This document shows positions 1 through 11,609 of a DNA stretch of 64,000 nucleotides, piece after piece; within the stretch, counting starts at the first letter, position 1, and every line of letters starts with the position of its first letter. Below the pieces are notes generated by a model, which saw only the letters and a list, made by a program, of their open reading frames with translations, was not told where the DNA came from and searched no databases. The position numbers were made by a program, and so were the translations under genes. Source of the DNA: Symmetrospora coprosmae (Eukaryota; Basidiomycota; Cystobasidiomycetes; Symmetrosporaceae); the NCBI GenBank assembly GCA_008802785.1, contig VUYT01000002.1:372001-436000 (forward strand), in the 5' to 3' direction.

Positions 1-152
1 GGCAGGGATGCGCGCAAGCGCAAGCTGGCTGATCGCACTCTGGCAGTTGGCTCGAGTGCACTGCACCGACGGTGAGGGTGTGCCACACGCAATCCAGCTG
101 ATGCAAGAGCCTACTCTGCTAGGCATGCAGTGCAGAGAGGTCTCTGGCGGCC

Positions 153-159
153 TATAAAA
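153..159 (+). promoter_or_regulatory. TATA box of the first gene
   Basis: A perfect TATAAAA lies 134 bases upstream of the chosen ATG at 293 and is followed by a pyrimidine-rich stretch. Its position makes the in-frame upstream ATG at 170 unlikely to be transcribed, which favours the start at 293. Confidence 0.6.
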
Positions 160-292
160 GTCCGGCAGGATGTGTCTCTCTCCTCTCTCTTTCCTCCTCA
201 TCGAAACAAAGCGACCACTCCCTTCCTCTCTTCTCTACACCCAATCTATCCACTCACGCTCGCCGACCCAGCCCTCGTACTCAGTTATCGCC

Positions 293-1182
293 ATGGACCC
301 CGTCAAGGATGCGCTCAGCAAGCTGAACCTCAAAGGCCAACGAAGCCGGGACAAACTGCAGACGGCTAGCTCTGCTACTGCTCGCAGCGGTACGCCTACG
401 AATGCTTCTGGTGGTGGTCCTGCGAAATTGGAGCAAATATTCGGCCAACCGTAGGCCCGCATTGCATTCGTCAGGAGGTCGTTGAAGTTAGGCTAAGATC
501 TTCGTACTACTGGTGCCCGCAGGGTAGCGCAGAGTCCCAGAATACCGCCGATCGGCAATGTGAGCAGGGGTGACCCGAGCCCAAGGACCTCTATCGGCGA
601 TATGCGGACGCCCTCGGCTAAGGCTGCTCAACTTTTGGGCGTAGAGTGAGTCAGCAGTCTTGATCCACGTTGACAAGCGCATCTCGCGCTGAAGCAGCTT
701 CTGTAACTTCACACACACGCAGCCCAGACGAGGTGCGAGGCAGACAAGCAGCACAAGGATTCATCCGCACGCCCTCTTCATCGCCCAGGAAGACGGGTTC
801 AAAATTCCGCCAGAGCAAGTTCTACCCGCCTACTGCCGGCGATGCCACTTCGCGCCTTCCGGGGCGTGGTGAAACCCTAACGGACGCTGAGTTGAACAGG
901 ATGAAGGTCGATCCTGCTTTTGCCAACAGAGTCGATGAGACCCGTAAGAGGCAAGAGGAAGCTGCCGCGAAAATGGATTTGCACACCGTCCATCCGCGAT
1001 CGTCGAGCAGCTTCAGCCAACCCAGAGCCCCGACTACTACTACTGGGCCACGACTTGCTCCCGCAGAGAGCATCAATTTCAGTCGTCCACGACCGGGAAC
1101 CCCGACAGCAGCACAGGGCGCCGGAGCCGCGGCTGCGGGCAAGACTAGCCGCTCACGCTCTCGAAGCCCCGTGAAAACTTAA
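293..1182 (+). CDS. small disordered basic protein, function unknown
   Basis: Three exons (293-450, 523-645, 723-1182) join in phase to give 246 residues. Both introns begin GT, end CAG and carry a plausible branch site (CTAAG, GTAAC). I do not recognise the family. The protein begins with a short amphipathic stretch (MDPVKDALSKLNLKG), continues through Ser/Pro/Arg-rich low-complexity sequence, and has one denser segment around residues 125-185 (GETLTDAELNRMKVDPAF, then a Lys/Arg/Glu helix) that may be the conserved part. The C-terminus is an SRSRSRSP-like tail, so it could be an SR-protein-kinase substrate; that is suggestive only because an SRPK gene lies next to it in convergent orientation. 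There is no signal peptide or membrane segment. The start at 293 is preferred because the TATA box lies at 153. Confidence 0.7.
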
Positions 1183-1951
1183 AGGCCGATGGCACAAATT
1201 TATGTGCTGCCGAACCAAAAACTCACCTATGAGTGCCAATCCTTCTGAGCTGAACGAACATACTCTGTACCTCCTGACCGACCCTGCTGCAATCGAATCT
1301 GCGTCTGTCCTGCCGCTAAGAGCCTGCGGAAGTGAGACCGCAAAGTCGACGAGAAGAATGTACGGACTGGGAGAAGACACTGTATTACGCTCCGGCTTCC
1401 TACTGTGCTACAGAACTGCGGGGGCCGAGGGCGCTAGAACGGCTGATCTGTTGGTGCGATTACGGTGAGGCTGGAGGTAAACAGCTACATTAAACTAAGG
1501 TCGGAAGGTTGACTTGTTAAGAAGGATCAAATTGGTGACGAGCTGGGTAAGAGCCATCGGCGTTGTAAGTGGAGCCACTGATCGGAAAGGGGGCTGAGGA
1601 TAGTGCGGCGAGTTGTGGCATTGTGACAAGGTACTGCACTTGCCGAGATGAAGAGCCATCACGCCCTCTGGCAAGAGAGTCCTTGCTGCTGTGATAGATT
1701 AGGGGAGTATCGGAAACCGGTTCGCGTGTATGGACGGTATCTGGGGTGGACTGTACGATCAAATCTGTTGGTGCGAGTGGAGGAGATGTCTTCATGCGGT
1801 CGAGCAAGAGGTGTCCTAGATACGGCAACTACGAGGGACACTTCGCACCAGGCGAGTCCCCCAGGCGCAGTGGACAGCTAGACGTGATCTTCGGACGCGA
1901 TGCTTGCTGATGATTGAATGATCTCTGGTTTGGTGCTGCTAGAGCCGCGAC
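1183..1951. other. convergent intergenic region
   Basis: This is the space between the 3' ends of the first gene (+) and the SRPK gene (-). I see no gene here. A 14-base direct repeat (ATCTGTTGGTGCGA) occurs at 1446-1459 and 1763-1776. The short open frames on both strands lack splice-consistent or family-like features. Confidence 0.5.
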
Positions 1952-4900
1952 CTAATTCTCCTGGCATCTGGGTCCGCACAGATGCTTGTGAAGGATAAAG
2001 TCATCGTCCTCCTCGAGTTCGTCCAGCCAGACGTCGTTGAGAAGGTCATCGACGGTAGCTCGCTTTGACGGGTCCGCCTCAAGCATGCGCAGCCTGTGGT
2101 CAGTTCGCGCGAGTCAGCTCGCTTGCTCCAGACGTAAGCCCTGATTGCTGAACGAGACGCACATAAAGTCCACAAAGGGCTGTGCCTTCTCTCTAGGCAT
2201 CTTGTACTTGTTCACTATGACGTCCAGCAGGGGCCAAGGCTTTGTCGAGCACCGTTGTAGTGTTCCATCGGGGCGGAAGAAGCGCTGACTTTTGGTGCCG
2301 TTCATGCAGAAGTCAACCGGGAAAGGTCCGACAAGCTCAATCTGTTGAGCGAGCATGTCGTCTTCGCGGTTGAACACGGGCCTCTGGCTTCCCGGGTTAA
2401 AGAGGAGGTCGCCAGTCAGGATCTCGAAGAGCTGGGAGTGAGCGAAAGTCAATACGCAATACATCGTAGAGGTCAAGACAAAGCATAAGTATGCTCACAG
2501 TGCATGCTAAAGCCCAGACGTCAATGCCTAGGTCATACTCGTGCCCGAAGATGTTCTCAGGCGCGCGGTAGTACCTCGTACAAACGAACTCCGGCAGTTG
2601 CTTCGAGTCACGAAGCTCGCTGTAGAAGACAGCATTGCCGAGGTCGGCGAGCTTGACGCGGACAGTAGGCTCGAATGGGCCGTTCTTCCGCCAAGCCGGA
2701 ACGAGCGCAGCAGCCTTCTCTTCTTCTTCCTTGATCCGCTGGTCTTCGCGCATCGACATGAGTCGGACGCGCTCAGAGAGTGTGAGCTTGGCCGGAGGCG
2801 CATTGGTGCCGCTGCTCGCAGTGGCAGTAGTGCCGAGAAGCGCATGCGGAATGAGCGCAGGCCGGAAGACTGACTGTGACGTGTATGCCGCATCATACGA
2901 TGTTGAAGAGGCCTGTGCCAGACCGTACTTGCTAGCTATCGGCGAAGACGACGCGCCTCCTTGCCCGAGTATGGGCAAGACGCCCTGTGAGCCGGGAGTG
3001 GTACCCCGCCCACCGGACATGAACGATGAGCCTCCAGAAGAGGCCGATGAGTATGAGGTACCAGCTTTGAAGCTGACGTACGTCCCAGCGAGCCAGTCCC
3101 CACTTGCATCAGGCCCGTCGTCGAGAGAAGGAGAAGTGCAGCTCGTGCCTGGTCCCGAGCCGGCAGTCGTGTTGGTGCGTCCAGACCAGTTACGACCCAT
3201 CGAGAGTGAGATGGCCGGACTGCTGCCTCCGCTCCCGCTGCTGTATCCAGACGAGCCAGAGGTATTCTGCCGCCGTGAAGCATGGCTACCGAATTGCTCT
3301 GCGAGAACAGTGTCGGCTCGGACAGGCGCCACGTGCAGTGACTGGATGGGCGAGCTCTTGCGAGAGTACACCTGAGCGTACCGTGCCGCGTGCTCCTCCT
3401 GATAGCCCAGGCTGGCACAAGCGACGTCGGCGAAACTCGATTTGTCGGACGGATGCATCGAGCTGAAAGAGGATGCACTGCCGCTCAGGAAGCTGTCATT
3501 AACAATCGGGTTCAGGGTCGGGTAGCGCTGAAGGGGTGCTCCGAGGGCGTACGTGCCATCTTCGGCGACCATGGCTAAGGCTCGCGAGAGCTTGGGTGGA
3601 GATGGCCGAGAAGAGCCAGCCGATGAAGGAGCGCCGGTCTTTGTGGGCGTGGGCGTGGGCGTGTTGCTGTGAGACAGCGAGCCGTTGCGATGAGGCGAAT
3701 GGTTGACGGCTCGCTTTGCGAAGACAGAATCCGGCAGCATGGGAGGAAGTGGCTCTGGGACGGGTGCAGCAAGCTTGGATCTGGGCGACGAGGTCGGTCG
3801 CTTGAGAGGGCTGCCTCCGGGTGCGCTGGCAGGAGTAACGGCTCCCGCGAGAGGCGTGCTGGTTCTCATCGAAGATGACGGGCGCAGGTGGGCGGGGAGA
3901 AGTGAGAAGCTCGGGGCTTCAGGTGAGTCAATAGCCAGGCCAAGCGACGAGGAGATATCGTTGGTCGAGCGCGAGGCAGGGTGACTGGGCGAGTTGCGCA
4001 GGAACGCCTTCTCGCTTCCGCTTCCGCTGCTGCTGCTCTCCCCTTCAGGTTGTCGCCGTCCCACCGTCCTTCCCCGCCTCTGCCTGCGACCGCCTTTCAT
4101 GAATTCGATCGGGCTCTGTACCGGCACAGGCGGCGTGATGATCCACTTCTTCTCCTCTGCACGCCGTCGGATCTCCTGCATCTCCTTGATCTGCTCCTCG
4201 CTCAAGCCTGGTGTCTTGGGAATGTAAGGTGCTCGGGTGGCCTGAGTAGGCGAATTGGGCCGGAGCCTGTCGTGCTCCTCCTGCTTGAGCTTGACGAGGA
4301 GGTCCTGCCGGAGCTGCTTCTTGAGGATGACGTCGATGTCGGCATGGTGCAGCATGATGTTCTCCGGCTTGATGTCCGTATGGGCGATCGATAGCGAGTG
4401 CAGGTACGAAAGAGCGAGCAGGCACTGCTTCATGACTTGCTTGGCGGTATTGAGTGGGAAGCCCACAAACTTGTTGGCGCGCAGCACCTCGAGCAGAGAC
4501 ATGCCAAGAACCTCAAAGACCAGGCAGTAATGGTAGGTACCTTCCTCCTCGTTTGGATGCTCGAAGGAGTCCAGGAACGAGACAATGTAGTCGCGACGCT
4601 CATCTTGGGGTCCCTGCATGACGGCTGTGCGTACGGCAGACGTGAGCATCCCACAAAGCGCCACGCAGAGCTTCGACTTGGGCTCCGGACTCACTGAGTA
4701 GCTGGTCCTCCTTGTATCCTGCCCTGGCATAGGCGTCGGCTGACCGAATGACCTTGACTGCTCGGTAGCCTCCATCGCTGCAACCGCAGAAAGGACAGGC
4801 AGCAAAGAGACAGTCACGTCACCAGCGCCGGCGGAAGAGCGAAGGAGATGTCCGTAGCGAGGCACGTGGTAGCGGAGCGTGTCGTGACAGGCAGAGGGAA

Positions 4901-5797
4901 GATGGCAGGTCATGGGTCAGCTTCAATCCGCAATAGTAGGACGACCTCGCGTCACGAATTGAAGAGAGTCGCGACGGCAGATCGGACACCGTCGACACGC
5001 CTGACACAGCTATCCGTAGGGACTGACGCGTGGCCAGCGACGGCCCGCGCTGCCAGCCGCTTCAAACAGCGCAGACGCGACGGGAAGCATGACTCACACT
5101 TGATCCCAGCACAGGTAACAGCACGAGAAGTGTCCAACGCCGAGCTTGCGCAGGACTTCGTACCGCGAGTGGTTGAGCATGTCGCCCTCTTTAATCTTGG
5201 CGTACCCGCCGCTCTTGTAGTCGCCCTGCGTCTCTTGCGGGCGGCGCTGCCGTGCGTCTTCCTCGCAGCGATGGTGCTGATGCTGGTGCTGGTGGTGCTT
5301 GTGCGGCGGCTGTGCTGCTGGACCCTGTGCAGGCTTTAGCGGGAAGCTGGCGATGACGCGCTTCCCTGGTCGCTGCGGTTTACGAGGGTCTCGCGCACTC
5401 GCTTCTCGCATCTGCTGCGCGAGCTTGGAAGCCGGGTTGAGCAGCTCGACAGGCGCACTAGGTGTCGATGTGAGTGCTGGAGCTGCTGTGCACCCAGCTG
5501 CTGGAGATGGTGCTGGTGGGCTAGCTGTAGGCGTCGCGTAAGCTGAAGTGGTCCGCTTCAAGGGCGGGGGCATCACGAGCTTGGGGTAGACGATGCGAGG
5601 ACGCTCTTGTTGAGATTGCTGTGATGGGCATCTTTGTCGCTCTTGCTGTTGCTGTACCCGGTGTGGTGGGTAGGACGCAGGCGAAGCTGGCGTCGATGGA
5701 AGGAGGGTGCTCGTTCCAGCTGACGTCGGAATGAGCAGGTGCGAGACATCAGCAGTCAAACCCCAACAGCATCGATAGAGCGGAAAAGCTTACCCAT
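1952..5797 (-). CDS. SRPK-family serine/threonine kinase (Sky1/SRPK-like)
   Basis: Six exons (5794-5797, 5098-5719, 4695-4777, 2499-4624, 2163-2431, 1952-2093) encode 1081 residues. The first coding exon is only four bases (ATGG). The kinase is split as in SRPKs. The N-lobe has a glycine loop near 194 (LGVGHFSCCYL), AVKVIRS with Lys217, and the SRPK signature HTDIKPEN with Asp320. A spacer of about 560 residues (about 330-890), rich in Ser, Pro and Gly, follows. The C-lobe then resumes with LADLGNA (Asp897), TRYYRAPE and DVWALACT, and ends LEADPSKRATVDDLL. Family members phosphorylate Arg-Ser repeats of splicing factors, in yeast Npl3. The spacer is known in SRPKs to hold the kinase in the cytoplasm, but here it is about twice the yeast length. 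The N-terminal 180 residues are Pro/Gln/His-rich. Confidence 0.93.
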
Positions 5798-7338
5798 ACT
5801 GGTGCTGCCAGTGCTCTCGTTGTAGGTGTCCGTGAGGGCGTGAATGGCAGAGACAGACGGGGAGAGGGAGGAGAGCAGAGGAGCGAGACGGAGAGCGAGC
5901 CGTAAAGGGGGACTCCCCGGGGGTCGGGCTGGGAATGTAAGTCTTCTCGGCTGGGGGTAGAGAGTGCGGGGGATCCGCCAGTCAGGGAGCGGAAGATGTC
6001 GGACGGAATACGACTCGGAGTCACGTACGCAGTCTCAGCACGCTTCCCCCGATGTCCTCGACGTTGCTCCCGGCACTCCTGCTGTTTTGGTGTTGTTGTC
6101 GCCGCTGTCAGAAAGGATCACTCCGCCTGGCGTGACCCGTCGAGCGCTTCCTTCGAGCTCAGGCAGCTTCTCAGGGACGCGCCAGACCAAACACGAGGCG
6201 TCGCTCGTCTGTCAAGGGGATCCTTCGAGACGTGAGGATCTGCGTCGGGACGATACCTCCTGTACTCTTCGTCTGCGACGTCGTCGACGTTCCTGGCTGT
6301 CCTCCCTGCGAGGCGGGCGCGAGCCAGTTCGGGAGCGCGAAGAGGACCGGGCTGAATCCGAGAACGAGGATGCTTGCTGTGTATCGGGCTGTCCAGGCAG
6401 CTGCTTGCTTGCTTGCTGCTGATGTGCTGCACGTTTGTACTCTGATGTAAAGCGGGGAGTGCGTGCCTGGTGCCTGGTTGGGGGCGGGCGGTTGCCTGCT
6501 GTCTGTAAGTGTGTCACTTGTGCCGTCTCTGCGAGTGCAGTTCGACAACGCAGAAGCAGAGAGGAGGAGGAGATGCCGGCGAGGTTGACTCAAATTCTTC
6601 AGCCCTTGAGGAGATGGGTCGGAGAGCAATGCGTCACTGGGAGGCAGCACGGCCCCCCTCTCTTTCAGCCCTGGCGACGGACCACCAGCACGACCTCACG
6701 GCAACCCGCTGGCGAATCCGTCCGTGCCGCTGGAAAATTTCAGATGGATCTGCGCGCACATCAAGGCGGAGCACGGGCGGAGCGGGTGTCGGGAGCTCGG
6801 GGCGACGAGCGGAGATTTGCAAAGGGGGTCGGGGCCTGGCTCCGTTGCATGCGCAAGCGACGGCGGGCAACCCGGGTGTCTCCAGAAGAGCTGAACCAGT
6901 ACAGGGAGTGTCCGTATCACGCATTAGGCCTGGAGTAATTTGTATCATGCCCTTGCGCAGCCATCCTGGAGTCGGCAGCGGATACCAGACGACGATGTCG
7001 GACATCGGCGGGTCTGCCGGAACGGAGGGCCATCATGCAGCGAGCGGGCAGGCCGGAACGCCCGCTTCGACGTTCTTTGATCAATGTTAGTGAGGATCTT
7101 ACATGCTCCATCAAGCAGTATCGTGTGATGGGGAGAAAGGCAAGAATTGTTGTCTCAAGATTGCGTCCGGACAATCTCGCTTTGGGCTGGCGCGCGCCAC
7201 CGTGCTCGAGCTCGAAAACGTACACGACTGCATTGCCAGGACGGGAGAATGCTGCTACATGGTGTTGAGTAAGCATAGAATACACAATGAGCAAGCTGCC
7301 TGACTGGCTGATACACATAGGGGCATGCATCGGGCCAA
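5798..7338. other. long intergenic region, SRPK upstream side
   Basis: About 1.5 kb separates the SRPK start from the CUL4 stop. Both genes are on the minus strand, so this should hold the SRPK promoter and 5' leader and the CUL4 terminator. Several open frames exist on both strands, but none shows a recognisable domain or matching splice sites. I see no RNA gene. Confidence 0.5.
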
Positions 7339-10300
7339 TCATGCCTAGCGGGCGCAGAGGCGAGACGATTCACAAGCGTCAGCAAGGCGATCCCAGGCGC
7401 TACGAAGGAACAAAAGCTCACAAGGTAGTTGTACGTGTCCCGAGTCCCTTCAGCGCGCTCCATGTAGTCGCGCTCAATGAGCGAGTCGACAGCCTTCTTG
7501 ATCTCTGGCGGGTCGACGCGGAAGCGCTCCTTGAGGGTGCGCACAACCTCCATGACAAGCTCCTGGTGCTTGACAGTCTTGCGGCTCTTGAGGATGCGCA
7601 CAATGACGAGCTGCAGGTGAGACTGCCTGTCCAGCAGGACCTGGCTCGTCGTCGCACGCGCCTCCTCCACCGTCTCCTTTTGCTGGATCTGGTTGATGCG
7701 CAGCCGGAACTTGTCGTCTGTGAAGCCGGCATTGAAGCTAAACTCATCCGTCACAGCCACGTCGCGTCCTTTCGGATGCTTGGTTAGCACCTTCTGCTTG
7801 GCGCAAGCGAGCGACTGGAGCGTGCGCATCGCCTCTTTCTCCTCTGCGAACGATGCAAGGCAGGTCAGTCTGGATGATCGACGGACCGTTGCTACAGGCA
7901 GGGCACACTCACCAAGACCAGTCTGTGCCACAATGTCCTTGAAGCCGATCTTCGCCTCTTCCTCTCCAGATGCCGGAGCGCTGTCCGCAAACAGCAGCAG
8001 GACGACCGCCTGGTGAAAGCTGACATTGAGCTCCTTCTTTCCCCCGCCGGGCCCCTTCTTAAACTCAGCCTTCAGTGTGCACTGGTCTAGGCTGTGCATG
8101 AAGGTGAGGCTTCTTCCGGCGTACTTGGCCTTGTAGAATCGCCCGAAGCGGTCAAGCTCTTTCTGAAGATCCTCGGGGATGCGCACTGGCTGCCGGGAGT
8201 AGCTTGGCCAGTTGCCGGATGTGAGAATGTTGACGCTCAAAAGCGAGTCGGGCGAAGCGGAGGCATCGAGGTGTTCCTTGTATGCTTTCATGATGTCTGC
8301 GGACTGCGGGCGATAGTAGCAAGTCAGCATGGAGGGACGGAAGGGAGAAACCAATCCTCCCGCAACCCGCCAGATCAATATCCTTCGCCATCGTCTCGAG
8401 CTTGGCGGTGAAGCCCGGTCCACATTCTGCATGAACAGCAGCTCAGCCCAGGACGCTCGCACTGCACGCCGCGGGAACGCATCAAACGCACCCTCCTTCA
8501 GCTTGAGGAGCATGTTCTTCTCAGCATCACTGCTGGCGCTCTTATTGAGCAGAAGGCGCTTCGCAAAATCCTTCTTGTAAAAAGCCTCGAAAATGTCCTT
8601 GCCTTGACAGTACCTGAACAGCGTGAGAACGCTCCGGAAGGTATTCTCGAGCTCTTCGTCGCTCATTGCCTTGTTGCCGCTGCGCATCTTTGCGTCAATG
8701 TATTTCGCAATCATCTCTGCTGGCTTGTTCTGCCGCGCGTTGACGGCGACCTTGAAAGCCTCCCGCGAGGCGTGCACAAAGTCCGCATCGGACGCGAATG
8801 CGCGCGAGATGATGCCGCCTACGCTGCTCTGGAACGCAATGAGGCGGTCTACCATGGCGTCATCGCGCGCCGTGTCGGCAATGATGGCTGAGCCGCGCGT
8901 CTTAATATGCTCGCCAAATGCCGTCCGCAGGGGAAGAAGGGCGCGCACACGGCCGAAGAGGCTGTACATGGTCGACAGGTCATCCATGCGCTCTTCATCC
9001 AGGAGGCTGGACAGACCGCGCTGAATCATTGTGGCTGTATGCGCCTGTACGAGCGATTCTTCGACCGCGCGGATGATGTCGCCTTTGAGTGACTGTCCAA
9101 CCACCAGGTCACACCGCTCGGCTTCTTCAGCCAGGCGGCGCTTGATATGGGTGAGGTATGCAGGGATGGGTAGGGCTTGTTGCTCGCTACTGCTGATAAC
9201 GGTCGCACTGTCTGACGATGGGCCTCCAAGGAGGCGATGCCCTTCTTGGTCGTAATACGCCTTGGACGAGGCGATGTATGGAGTCGCGAAGATGATGTTG
9301 TGTGAGAGCGAAGAAATGGTGCTGAGCATGCTAATGAGCATGGTCAGGAGGGATCGCGAGATGGTCTCGCCGTCCCTGCAAGGCGGAATCTCCTTAGCAT
9401 ACAGAATGAAGCGATTCCGGTGCTTGTTTGAACGCACCTCTCTTTGTTGACGAGGCTAAGCATCTCTGACGTGAGTCGGCTGCCTATTTGCTCGTCCTGC
9501 ACGATGCGATGGCGGAAAATGTCTAGGCCAAGGTCCCTGTTCACCAGCCAGCGGTTTAACCCGTCAGCCTCGCCGTCAAGCTGTATACCTGCTCCGCTGT
9601 GACTTCGCGTAGCCCCACCAGAGCGAGAGGAGCTGCGCATTCTGCAGCACATAGGTCCGGTCGAGATGCAGGAAGATCGATCGGACCATGAGCTGCAAAG
9701 ACAGACGACGACAATGCATGAGCGCCGTGGTGCTGACTTGACTCAGAAACACATAGACACGGATGGTAGGACCCACCATCTTCTCCCGGAAGGATTGCCA
9801 TGTCCGCTCCACCTCTGTCAACCAAGCTTCCCCGCCTGCGTCCAGTCCTCGGAGAACGCCACCGCTCTCGCCGACCTTGCGCTCGACCTCGATTCTGATT
9901 CTGTCGTACAGCGTCTGAGCGAGCACCTGCCCTGACCCTTGCGCCCGAGAACTGGCAGAGACGATGCCTTCGCAGAGCGAGTACAGCGCCTGGAGCGACT
10001 CTGGCGTCGGTTCCGGCGGTGTCGACAGGATGGCGCGGACGGCACGGACGAGGGTCTGCAGGGCGGCCGTTGCGAAGTCGGCGGATGACGACGAGGAGGA
10101 GGACGCAGTGGCTGAGGTGGATGCTACCCCCTGACGAGCTGAGCCGTCCGCATTCAGGCGGAGCGATAGTCAGCTCTGTCCTAATCGCCGATCGACCGGT
10201 CTCTATCTTGGACGGATGGCAGGGCAGGCAGCGCCATGGCGACAGCACTCACGCCGCTCATTCCTGATGACGAGCTTCCTGCCCTGTCCGGATCCACAGC

Positions 10301-10541
10301 TGACAGAGGAACCTCCCTGCTCGAGCTGCTTCCTGCCGTTGACGGGCTTGAGGGACGAGCCGAGCGAGATCTTGCCGCTGCTGCCGCCGCCGGTGCTGGA
10401 GCGTAATGACGACGAGGGCGATGCAAGCGCGCTGAAAGGCGTTGGGCCTGGAGCAGCTGGGGCACGGTTGTTGCTGCTGCTACTGCTGCTGCTAGACATC
10501 ATCTTGAGCAGCTTTGCAGGTGGTGGAGAGGAAGCGGACAT
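7339..10541 (-). CDS. CUL4: Cullin-4, scaffold of CRL4 ubiquitin ligases
   Basis: Nine exons (10253-10541, 9777-10138, 9619-9692, 9438-9536, 8492-9375, 8367-8426, 7913-8296, 7422-7843, 7339-7344) give 859 residues. CUL4-type landmarks are RSIFLHLDRTYVLQN in the N-terminal repeats, NKPAEMIAKYIDAKMR and GKDIFEAFYKKDFAKRLL in the cullin homology region, and the C-terminal neddylation helix IVRILKSRK followed by DYMERAEGTRDTYNYLA. The N-terminal 95 residues are a Ser-rich extension. By family knowledge it links DDB1 and substrate receptors to Rbx1 and is activated by Nedd8. The last exon carries only one sense codon (GCA) plus TGA, which restores the standard cullin ending YLA. The acceptor of exon 2 is the least certain junction (10138, or 12 bases further on). 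It is divergent from the Myb gene. Confidence 0.93.
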
Positions 10542-11077
10542 GGTAGTGTTGCACTGCTGCAAGGAGGCGGAGACGCGTACGGGTACTCGGGCAGGACTGG
10601 GACTGGGGAGCAGGATGCACCTCGCTCATCTGTGGGACAGGACAGACAGCAGCTCCGTATAGAACTAGACATCGAGGAAGCTGTCAGACAGTATACGCTA
10701 TGCACCTCGTCCACACATGCGCGTGCGCCCTAGCTCGACTCGAATTGCATCCCCACGCGCCTGCGCTTCGGCTGGAGCTCGACGTCGTCAACGTCGCCCT
10801 CAGAGCAACCCCGAAAAGCCTCGCTTCACCTGCAATACTGGGCTGTGTCAAGATGGCAGGGAGCACGTACAACCATGCCTCAGACATGCACGGTCAACCC
10901 TTTATACACCCCCCTCCTTCATTCTATCAAGGCGCTGCTTGTCTTCCCCTTTGGCGAGACCTCGGCCGCCGCATGGCGGAAACGACGGGCGACGATGGAG
11001 GGCAGCAATGGGCGGAACAGCCTGGGGGACATGCCCTCCTGGGGTTGGCTCCTGAATAGGCTGCGAGTATACAGTAC

Positions 11078-11098
11078 GACTGACTGACTGACTGACTG
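11078..11098. repeat. (GACT)5 microsatellite
   Basis: Five tandem GACT units plus one extra base, within the CUL4/Myb divergent promoter. Confidence 0.9.
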
Positions 11099-11215
11099 CC
11101 TTGTGACGGAACTGAACGAAAGGAGCTGGGAGCTGGCCCTCTACCTCTTTACACGGCATTGACAATCCGGCGCCCATTGTTCGCGGCTCTACCGCGACGA
11201 GGGACCCACAAGGCC

Positions 11216-11243
11216 GCACGCACGCACGCACGCACGCACGCAC
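11216..11243. repeat. (GCAC)7 microsatellite
   Basis: Seven uninterrupted GCAC units about 370 bases upstream of the Myb start codon. Confidence 0.9.
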
Positions 11244-11609
11244 GAGCCATCCGCGTTCATCAGAAGCGGCACAAGCAGAGACAAGGCTCACCTCCGCATC
11301 GCAGAGCAATCAAGAAGAGAAGAGGCCCTCGCGCATCGCAGCCGGGAACCCTGGGCGCGCGGCTGGTGCTTTGCATCTCTCTTCTGGTTCTCAGCCCTGG
11401 AAGTCAGTCACGGTCCGGGTTCGCGCTCTTGGTCGCCCAAGCTCGGAAGCGCGTTGCGTTCATCTACCTTCCGAACCCGCTCACTCACATCGTTGCTGGC
11501 AACAGCACCTCTATCCGTTTGATTCTCGCCGGGCGACGGCTCCGCTACTGGCCGTTCCACCTGGCGGCAACCCAGCCCAGACCCCGTGCGGGACAGCCAG
11601 GCACGACAG

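Larger units (their letters stand above)
10542..11609. other. divergent promoter region between CUL4 and the Myb gene
   Basis: About 1.07 kb lies between the two start codons. It holds two tetranucleotide repeats (GACT at 11078-11098, GCAC at 11216-11243). I see no gene, although a short non-coding first exon of the Myb gene could sit here. Confidence 0.5.

Noticed and set aside
2635-3375. 246-codon plus-strand frame
   Set aside because: It is the antisense of the SRPK low-complexity spacer, in a GC-rich exon where stop codons are rare.
6435-7090. Overlapping plus-strand frames between SRPK and CUL4
   Set aside because: No family similarity, no splice pattern and Arg/Gly-rich composition typical of GC-rich non-coding frames.
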